64,000 bases of DNA from Plasmodium malariae (Eukaryota > Apicomplexa > Aconoidasida > Haemosporida > Plasmodiidae), in assembly GCF_900090045.1 (NCBI RefSeq), contig NC_041775.1:1153501-1217500 (forward strand). The letters run 5' to 3'. Positions 54,300-64,000 of the stretch are shown here, one piece after another. Every line of letters starts with the position of its first letter. Within the stretch, counting starts at the first letter, position 1. Position numbers and translations under genes: made by a program. The notes under the pieces are model-generated. The model did not search any database. It saw only the letters and a list, made by a program, of their open reading frames with translations, and had not been told where the DNA came from.

Positions 54300-57200
54300 G
54301 CTTTAATACTATTAAATGTTAGATTTATGAGGTTGTTAACTATCTTTTAAATCTTGCAAATTACAGAAGAATCTTTTTATATTTTTATTATTGATATATC
54401 TATTCTATTTAAGTTTAATAAATTGAATTTATGTAAATATGAATCATACTAATTTTTACAAATTCATAATAACATTAAAATTGGTTTATTTAATTTTTAT
54501 ATTAGAATGTTATAAAATTGAATACTTAATGACAATATTTTAAATAAAAATAAATAATAAATATTAAATGCATTAAATCTTATTTTTTAATAGTAAAATT
54601 ATGAATTTTTTTGTTTGATAATCTTTTTAAAAAAGAAAAAAAAATAATATAATGTACATAATTAAAAATAAAATTAAAAATTATATAATCATCAATGAAA
54701 ATTTTTTGTATATTTAAAAGAATGTACTACATGTTAAAAATGTATATTAATATTTATATTCAAAAGTTACAAACGTTTATGTTGTTTTGTTATCATAAAA
54801 TAACTCTAATGTTTTATATATATTTTTTTTATATACTTGTATTATAGCTAAACAATATTAGTTATAAAAATAAGTAAAATAACAAAATAAATATCACAAT
54901 GTGATACACTTTTTATTATATGAAATATACACTAGTACTATATATCTAAATAAAAAAAGATACGAGTTACTTTATAAAATTTTATGTATTAATATGATAA
55001 AGTTTAAGGTAATTAAGAAATCTATGAATTTACATATATATTTTTAGAAGTACTATAATAATGAGCAGTATATGTGTGATTATTTTGCAGTATTATAATT
55101 TGTATATAAATCCAAATATAATTTTTTTTTTTAATTTTTTAATGAATAGTTTAAAAATTCATAAATTCAATTTATTTTTTTACTTTTATAAATATAAATA
55201 AATATTTATTTAGAGAAATATTAATATATCTAAAAAGAAAAAAAAAAAAGAGAAAGTAAAAATAAGTTTGAAATAAGATATTAGTGTGCAATTAAATAAT
55301 TTCAAAAATAATTACGTCCTTATAACATTATGAACAAAAATAACATGGATTAAACAAACATAATTTATATAAAAGGACGATAACAAAAAATTATGAAAAC
55401 GGAAGATTTAATAATTATTCTGTTGGAAACATTTATAAGGAATTCATATTGTACTATTTTATATAATTTTATATTTTTAAAAACATATTTTTAGGAAAAA
55501 TCATAAAAAGTTAATGTTTTTATATAATGTAAAAATTTTTTATAATAATGAAATTATGACTTATTTTTTTCTATGTGGATTATAATATTTAGGCTAATTA
55601 TTAAGAATTTATCATGTGATAAAAATTATTATTTGTGATCGAAAAAAATAGAAAATCATTAATATTTTTTCATATAAATATCTATTATTAATAAAGAAAA
55701 ATTAATAAACTAAAAAAATAAAATAAACATATTATCTTAAAGTATTTCCGCATATGTATTTTATTCATAGAAAAAAATATTTAAAAAAATGTATAATTCT
55801 TAATATTAATATATATATAATTTTTATTAATTTTTTAATATTAGTGTTATGACCATACCAAGGAAGCATTTTCCATGTAAGCTAGTCTCATTTTTTCTGA
55901 GGACTATATATTTTTGTGCAAAAAATATATGCATGTGTCATTTAATTGATTAAACAGTGCATTTTAAAGTGTATGAAATTATAAAAACTAAAAAATACAT
56001 TAACATTATATTATTATTTTTATTAATACCTATAAAAAATATAATTTTAATAAAAAGATATTACGCTAAAAAAGGTTGAAAGGGGAAACTTATTTTTAAT
56101 ACATATTTAATTAAACATTGTATGAAATGAAATAACTGATTTTTAAGTATACCTCATTAAAACATATATAACTAATAAAATCAATGTTATGAATTTAAAA
56201 AATATCTATAAAAAAATAAATACTTATTATATTTATATATATTTAAAATAATATTAACACTTTATATAATATATTTATAGTTAAGAGTAAAAAATTGTTC
56301 ATATATATAAATTTTTTACCAACGTATGTTTATATTATTTCAGAAAAAAGTGTATTGACATTTATGACTCCTAATAAAAATTTTAAAATATATATAAAGT
56401 ATTTTTTTGTTATCTATCATTATGAAAAAATAAAGAAAATAAAAGAAAAAAAAATTCAAAAAATTGCCTATTAATATATGAATATATTTAAATCATTTAA
56501 TTAATACACTAATAATTAAAAATAATAATTTAATAGAATATTTATTTATAAATTTTCTATATAATATATATCTTAATAATTCTATAAAATTTAATTAACT
56601 TCATAATTAAACAAAATAATGAAAAATTAAACTTTATTTCTTTTCATATATTTGTGACGTTTTAAAAATAAGAAATCAATAAACAAAAAAAAAATAGTAT
56701 TTATTTGATAGGAATATTTTGTATAATATATTTATAACTTTATATTTATGATTTGCAAAATAAAAAAAGCAAACATATAAGGTTTTTTACGATAAATATA
56801 TATTTTAACATATTTCTTATAAAACTTATTTATAGAAAAAATATAAAACTTTTTTAAAAGAAAAAAAAATATATATAAGGAACCAAATACATTCACTTTA
56901 TTTTATTTTATTCAAAAAAGACATATATTTTTACTGTAAAAATAATAACAAATTTATTTAGTAAACTGAACAAATAATAGTTTTGAACAGAAGCTATAGT
57001 AAAAAATAGGGAGAAGCATATCGTACATATCAAAAATAAATTAACACAAGACTTGAATAAAATTATATGTATTTTACTATTATACATTAATATTAACATA
57101 CACAAATATATTTTTCATATAAATATATTTATATACACCAATATAAACATTAAAACTAAATAACTAATTATGTTGAAACATCAGATTAAAATACAAGGTG

Positions 57201-57390
57201 AAAAACACTAAAAAATTTAAATTCACAAAAAAACTAGTATCATTTTTTTTAGAGTTATATTTTAGAAATTCCAAGTGTATGTATATATACTTTAAAATTC
57301 ACGCAATTATGAATCTGTTTTTTAAGTATATTGCTAAAGATATTATAGATAATATGTTATAAAGCATATTTCATCATAAAAGAAACATAT
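54300..57390. other. Gene-free AT-rich stretch
   Basis: Separates two minus-strand exported-protein loci, so it should hold the 3' flank of the 57.4 kb gene and any upstream regulatory DNA of the 53.4 kb locus. No coding trace is convincing; the ORF at 56908-57105 is hydrophobic low-complexity sequence. Confidence 0.6.
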
Positions 57391-57405
57391 TCTTTATTAT
57401 TCATA

Positions 57406-58377
57406 TTACCCTTTTCTGAACTTAATTTTATCATATTTTTTAACCTTCTTATGATAATAAATAAGCCTTAATACAGTTAAGGCACCTAATATAAGGAAAG
57501 GTAAAATATATATTAGAAAAACAAAAAAGACATCTAAAACGGGAAAATATTTTTTACCTGCGTTTGTACACTTTGTTATATTCACGGGTAAACACAGCGA
57601 TTTAAAAGGGGATTTCATTAAAAATGAATAAAAGGGTTTTAGTCCACCCCATAATTTCAAAGCGGTAAATACTTTGAACAATCCTTTTATAAAGCCATAA
57701 CCAACAAATAAATCTAATATGAATACTACTAAGAACAACAATAAAAATATTAAAGGTGAAGTAATTTTTAGTCCGTATTTTTTACGTATTATTTTGTTGT
57801 AAAGCTTATTACTAATAGTTTTGTTGTTTTTAAGAAAGTTTATATAATCAAGTTCTTTAAATATTTTTTTTTCTGAACGAGAACATTTTTTTGTTTCAAA
57901 TATATAAGATTTGTTTTTCTTAGTTTGTTTATGGCATTCCATTTCGTTTAAGGAACTTCCAGTTAATTGTATATATTTTACATTATCTCTTTTTTCATTA
58001 TTATATATATCATTTTTTTGGTTTACTCCATTGCAATGTATCTCTTTTAATGCTAAAATATTTGTATGCTTGTCCTGCTTATATTTTGTTAATGATCTAT
58101 AAGTTCTTGTACTTAAATTTATATTGATGTTGTACTTTACTTTCAATAATTTGCTGTGTGTACTCTAAAAAAACCAAGTAAATAATTTTTATTTAAAAAA
58201 TAAATAATTTAACGTTATAAAAATGTATTATTAAAAATGAAACGCAAAAAATATGGATAACGAAAATATGCTTAAATTATATTATCATACAATATTATTG
58301 TTAAAGTAGAGTCTCCAAATTAAAAGGAAAAATGAAAAAAATTTGAAAAAAAAAATTGAATTAATTTTTTGTTCCAT
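57406..58377 (-). CDS. fam-l-like exported protein with two membrane segments
   Basis: Exon 1 (58291-58377) encodes MEQKINSIFFFKFFSFFLLI plus WRLYFNNNI, 29 codons, ending at donor GTATGA. The 126 nt intron ends TTTTTTTAG, and exon 2 (57406-58164) is in phase. The product is about 281 residues: a hydrophobic leader (about 8-21), PEXEL-like RSLTK at 52-56 within YRSLTKYKQDK, a Lys/Asn-rich middle, the family-typical KKIFKELDYINFLKNN block, a membrane segment near 165-185 (SPLIFLLLFLVVFILDLF), a loop with two Cys, a second membrane segment near 241-266 (FVFLIYILPFLILGALTVL) and the basic tail YHKKVKKYDKIKFRKG. The KKVKKYDKIKFRK ending points to fam-l rather than fam-m, from memory. No lesion was seen. 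It is predicted to act at or near the infected red-cell membrane. Confidence 0.88.
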
Positions 58378-58399
58378 GATATAGATTATTATTATTGTG

Positions 58400-61300
58400 T
58401 TCTCTACAATAAAGTATAAATTATTAACAATATAATATTTTTTTAATTATAACAGACATTATAATTAATTATTATTTTTTTTTTATAATATTTTTTTAAA
58501 AACTTAAAATTTATATAACTATATTTTTTTTTACAGCAATGGCAAATAAAAATATTTTTAAATATATATTATAAAATTTACATCTTAATCTTATAAAAAA
58601 CTAGCTATTAATAAAATAATAAAGTTTAAATTCATTGATAAATATTCCAAATATGCAAATTAATTAATTAATAAATTAAACTAATTAGATAATTTTTTAT
58701 CAGTTTCTTTTTGAATTAATAGAAAAAAAATTATATGATTTAAGAATATTATTAAATATTAATTTTATGGAGTAGGAATTATATAGAATATAGGTTATGC
58801 ACTGTTATATATGAAAATAGAAAATAATAATTTAAAAGAAGTTTTCCTGTTAATAATTATAAATTTATAAACATTACATTTTGGAAAAAGTTGTTATTGT
58901 AAAATATTTTTTATATAATTAAACAAATAAAGTAGCAGTTATGATTAACGGTGAGAGTACTATTTTGTATAACATTTTATAATACATTAATCATAGAACT
59001 TTCATTTTTTAAAAGTTTTTAATATAGTTATAGAGTTAAAATTATAATGAACTAACAAATATGTAAAAAAACATACATTTAAAAGGTAAATAAATTATAG
59101 TTTTTTATTTTTGAATAATACTTTTTGGAAAATTATAATATTCAAGTTCAAATTATGTCATTATTTTTAAATGATGCAAATTAAAACTCCAATCATTTAT
59201 TCTGGATTACTTTTAATTAAATATATATATTTAGTAAAAATAATAAAAATAAAAAGATATCACAGTTAAAATTCAGATGGAAATGAAATATGAAGATGCA
59301 TTAATTTTACAATATTTTAAGTGATATATATTTTCTAATATAATTAACATACATTATTTATATATGTATAATAAATAGGAAGGAATACAGATATAATTTA
59401 TTAATATATTTAATTTAGTAATTTTTATCTTGATAATTTTAGGGGAAATATGTTATTTTTTCATTTATTCATATACTTTTCATAATATTAGGAGCATATC
59501 TCAGAGGCATACCTTATAATGTGATATTGAATAAATAGTATTTTATCAAAAATAATTTGATCATTAAAAAGTTGCTATTTTCATATGTTTGTGTTCGCTA
59601 TATATTGTAATCCTTATAATGATAATTACATAATGTATGCACAGTAAATTATTTGAATCATCTAATATTTAACTTTATATTATTGTTCTCTTTAAAAAAT
59701 ATTATTCTTCTTAGTAAATAATTAAAATATTAAAATATAACTTAATTTAAATTCTATTTTTAAATTAAAAAAAGAAAATAAGTAAAAATTAACAATATTA
59801 TATTTTTATTTTTTTAAAATATATATATTATTTTCGTTACAACAATTATGATAGTTCTTATATGGTTTATTTTAAATTTTAGCACAATATCATATTATCT
59901 CTTTTTTACTCTATATTAATATTCCCACGTAATATATAAGTTACCTCTTTTTGATACTTTATAATAGTCCTCTTATTACTTATTGGATATATTATGTATA
60001 ATAAGTGCGTCCTTGTATTTTTCAAATAGTTTCTAATAAAAAAAATTTATTTATCGTTTCAGTACATACAATTATATTTTTTTGTGGACATTAAACATTT
60101 ATCATTTAAGTTGTTTGTCATTTTAATTTTTAGTGCACTTTATATATACTATAACATTACATGTAAATTAAATATATACTTTTAATAATATTTTATAATA
60201 ATGAATTTTTACTAGTAAAATCATAATATGTATGCAAATAGAGACACATATTCTAAATGTGCTCATTTTCTTTCATAAATATACACTACCAGATAAATAA
60301 ATAATATAAAATATGAGTTTTCCATAGTAAAATCATTGTGGAACTAGTTTTTTATTTTAAAATAATAATATATGTTTATCATCAGATGTACATTGATTGT
60401 TATATTTCGTTTTCTGTATATTTTTAACAATTTTATTTTAATAATATATTAAAATATTACTGTTTTAAAAGAATATAATATTTTTATTCGTTTAAAAGGA
60501 AGATATATATCAATACATTCATAACCATGGATAATTTTAATGTACTTTCGTATATAAAAAAAATTGAATTACGTAATTCAATAGTTGGTGTTCTTTTTAT
60601 AGCATATTACAATATCTTATGTTATATAGAATAGTTATTTTTAATAATTATAATTTAATACGAAATATTATAAATTTTGATTAAGTCAATGTTCATATAA
60701 TTTGAATGTTTCATATGACTATCCTTTGTTTATATAGAGTTTAAGCTTAATAATTTTGTAAATTATAATTAGTTATAGATAAATACACAAAAATTTAATA
60801 AAAGTATCATACTCTATTTTTTATTGTAGATATTCTGTACCTCCAAAAATTAATATTTCTTTATTTAGGCATATATTTAAAAATATTTATGCATCTCATA
60901 GGGAAATGTATTACTTGTGTTTTATATGACCATTATATGAATCTAATATTCGTAAAAAAAAATTTACATGTAATTCTACTTTTTCTGTTAAAGTGAAAAA
61001 CATTGTAATATATTACATCACTTTTAATTGCAATATTTAAAGAATAAATGCAATAAACACAAATTCACTAATGATTGAGATTCTTTCATTTAATTTTAAT
61101 AAATAATTCAAGTCATAAAGAGTAACTTAATTAAAAGCATTTAAAAAATAAATAATATAAAAAAATAAAATATAAATAATATACCTTTAGAACAAAAACA
61201 TTATGATAAATCTCTTTAGAGTACATAAGACGTAGAATGTTATAATTTATTATTCCCTTATTATATTTTCAAGATGTTGCTCAATATTAATATTAATATT

Positions 61301-62800
61301 ATATTTAATAATATTATTTATATAATAGTATTATATTATGAACTACAATATCTTCTTTCCTTCAAAATAAAAATAATAGTTTATATTTATTGCTTTTTAC
61401 TTATGGTAAATGTCTATATTATTAATATGCATTATTGTATACTATGAATGACGTTATGTCTGTGGTAAAAAAATATTTTATTTCAATTTTGTTTTTTCTC
61501 AACATATAAATAATTCCAAAGGTATATATATGATTCTATTAACAATTAATTGAATTATTTAAAATAAAGTGTATTTAGTATAATATATGTTATTATGTTG
61601 CATATATGTTCAACGTAAAACAAATATAAATTTAATACTTTTCTCCATTTAAATAATAAACTATTATTTATTTATTTAGGTCCATTATCTTATTTTATTT
61701 CTTATTTGTAAAAATATTACCTTATGTTGAACTAATAAAATAAGTCTTCTTTTTATTTAATAATTATGTGGATAATTTAAACATTACGTAATAAAGAAAA
61801 ACTCTAACATATTTAATTTAGGATAAATAATTTCATACTATTAGAGGCATTAATTTCATATTATTATTGTTTAGTCTTTCAGTTTTTATAAATTTACTTT
61901 AATTGTTATATAATTTCCAATGCAATTTTCTACTTGTGTTTTAATAATATACATTTTTTATTTATTTGTTATTTAATTCATGTAATCACAGAAGTTCACC
62001 AAGGATTACAATAATAAATATTCTATATTTATTCGCCTACTTTTACTTATTAAAAGTGAATAATTTTAGTTAAAAAATTTTGATATACTTCAACTTAAAT
62101 ATTATATAACATGTTGTAAGAATATGCACCTATCCCTTATACCATAAAATACAAAATGAATACTTTTATCATTCTGTTTGCAAATTAATATAATATATAT
62201 TTATTACCACTTTAGAAAAAAAGCATATATTTATATAATATATAATTAATATATCATTATAATAATTTTCTCTTATATAGCAGGCCTTTACATATCTTTC
62301 ATTCTTATACTTTAAAGAATTATATATTCATTATAGTTCTCCGTAATAAATAATAACTTAAAAATTAATGGATGAATATATATATTTATATAAAATAAAT
62401 ATATATAACATATAATAACATTTACTCCTTAGTATTTATATATTCTTATTATATAACGATAATCACTAAATCAATAGGAAAAAAAAAAAAGAATAATTAA
62501 TTTTCATAATTTTATATTTTGTAACATATAAAAATATGAATTAATACTTCTGTATAAAAATATATTTTTCTATTATGTAAACTATAAGTATTTTGTTTAT
62601 TTAATAAAGGCACTAAAACTTCCCAAAAAAATAATAATAAAAAATACGTATAAGGGTATAATATTCAAATGAATAATAATTATTATTTTGTCATTTATAT
62701 ATGCAGTTATTATTTTTTTTTGTTTTTGTAAGTTAATTTACTTCCAGAATAAGATTTAAATGTGTCTTAATTTGTCTGTCATAAAACATTTTATAATGCA
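58400..62800. other. Gene-free AT-rich stretch
   Basis: Lies between the 5' end of the fam-l-like gene and the 3' end of the pir gene (both minus). It therefore probably contains the promoter region of the former and the 3' UTR of the latter. A faint open piece on the minus strand near 59900-60040 (YPISNKRTIIKYQKEVTYIL) is unsupported. Confidence 0.6.
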
Positions 62801-62822
62801 TGTGCAATTAGAATTAAATATT

Positions 62823-63906
62823 TCATATAGAATAATAAGATAAATAAATATTTCTGTCTTCTAAATTTAACTTTTTGTGTTTTGCATAATAAAATCTCTC
62901 TAATAATTCATTTTGATCCAAAAATTTTTCTTTATTTTTATTTTTCCTGTAGTGATAAGTCTAATATAAAAACAAAAATATAAAAAAAATAAAATTTTTA
63001 TTTTGTAATTATATTTTTTTAAGGAAGATTTATTATACAGAAGTGTGTAGCGCAATTATATTTTATAACGGAATATTTATTTACTTTATACAATAAGAAT
63101 AATGTGAAAAGTAGTCCTATTGTAACGAATCCAAATGTTATTGCTTTGTAAAAAGGATCATCTAAAAAGTTTATACGTGTTCTTTCAGATGAATGGTGAC
63201 TTAACATTATAACGTCCCTATCAATAATTAATTCTTGAATTAGTTTTTTCCAATAATCAATCGATATATTATGTTTACATTTTAATTTGGATAAGAGATC
63301 ATATGGGTTATATTTTTCTTCACATTTAAAATATTGTGAACACATGTTCACGTAGCTGTCTTTCTGAAAAAAGTATTTACAGAAATTCGTTATATGTTGT
63401 TCGTATATATTTTTTATCTGTTCAAGATAGTCACAATACTTTTTTTTTTCTGTACCAGAAGAACCTTTTTTATTTTTAATGTGATCATAACTTTTAAAAT
63501 AAAAGTACAAATGTTTTTCTTCTTTCCATACATTAAAATTATCATCAAAGTAAAATAAACAATCTTTTTTTACTATATTTTTATATGCAGAAAGGATAGC
63601 GTGATTAAGTTTTGTTCTATCATCTGGGTGAAAAGTTTTATTCCCTTTAGTACCTAATTCACTTATAATTTTATCATATATCCAGTAAGTGAAGTAAGAA
63701 CATTCATCATAATTAACATTTTCTTTTTTTTTACTTTTATTAAATTTTTTTAAGTAATCTATAATATTATTACAAATAGTTTTTACTTTTTGATCTTTCC
63801 ATTTTGTTTCAGTGTCTCTACAGTAATCAACGCTTACCTCATTATTTCCATCTTTATAAAGATCATCATATTGTTTATATTCGGGTAACTCTTTTAAAAT
63901 ATTTTC
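62823..63906 (-). CDS. pir: pir gene (PIR superfamily), 5' exon outside the window
   Basis: PIR proteins are the largest variable surface/exported family of Plasmodium. The large exon (63085-63906, 274 codons) follows an acceptor CTTTAG and begins ENILKELPEYKQYDDLY. It contains the usual spaced cysteines and motifs (VDYCRDTETKW, YDECSYFTYWIYDKI, KKKYCDYLEQIKNIYEQH, TNFCKYFF) and ends with a membrane segment (AITFGFVTIGLLFTLFLLYK) directly before donor GTAAAT. The 124 nt intron ends ATATTAG. The tail exon (62823-62960, 45 codons and TGA) starts TYHYRKNKNKEKFL, includes ELLERFYYAKHKK and ends in SYYSI. There are no internal stops. No ATG exon fits phase 0 within 63907-64000, so exon 1 is probably just beyond the right edge. 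Confidence 0.92.
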
Positions 63907-64000
63907 CTAAAGATGAATTAGAAGAATTCAATATATAAATATTTAAGTTGTTATTTTAAAATAATTTGTGATACTTAATGATGTATCATGCATTAAAATA

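Noticed and set aside
63907..64000. ATG near 63990 as exon 1 of the pir gene
   Set aside because: The open piece to the nearest GTATCA donor is 19 nt and joins exon 2 out of phase, giving an early stop.

Overview
The window is extremely AT-rich and gene-poor, with short two- or three-exon genes, small introns (about 90 to 135 nt) and first exons that encode hydrophobic signal-like peptides. It carries a pir gene, a PEXEL-type two-exon membrane protein of the fam-l/fam-m kind and an STP1 (SURFIN-related) pseudogene. This combination indicates a Plasmodium subtelomere. Because fam-l/fam-m and STP1 occur together, Plasmodium malariae or a close relative is the best guess; this rests on family recognition from memory, not on a search.

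Layout, left to right. About 600-7430 is the left arm of a very old inverted repeat whose partner is about 34180-41030; paired positions sum to roughly 41,600-41,650. Both arms hold the same decayed gene, whose second half looks pir-like. Between the arms lie a pir relic (8.2-8.7 kb, minus), a mostly featureless 9.6-16.5 kb stretch, a two-membrane-segment relic (16.6 kb, minus), a fam-l/fam-m relic (18.7-19.5 kb, minus), a pir-like membrane relic (21.7-22.1 kb, plus), the STP1 pseudogene (25.7-28.4 kb, plus), a less AT-rich hairpin block (30.55-30.63 kb) and an apparently intact PEXEL exported-protein gene (32.44-33.18 kb, plus). Right of the repeat are a broken paralogue of that gene (42.1-42.8 kb, minus), a possible small spliced gene (47.4-47.9 kb, plus), a long unidentified relic (48.6-50.4 kb, minus), a broken exported-protein gene (53.4-54.3 kb, minus), an intact fam-l-like gene (57.4-58.4 kb, minus) and the 3' part of an apparently intact pir gene that leaves the window at the right edge (62.8-63.9 kb, minus).

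Only three loci look functional (32.44, 57.4 and 62.8 kb). All encode predicted exported or infected-red-cell surface proteins, not enzymes, so there is no operon or pathway; the common theme is variable host-cell remodelling and surface proteins. The rest is a graveyard of the same families at different stages of decay. No tRNA, rRNA, CRISPR or transposon was recognised. Promoters and polyadenylation sites cannot be placed by eye in DNA this AT-rich.
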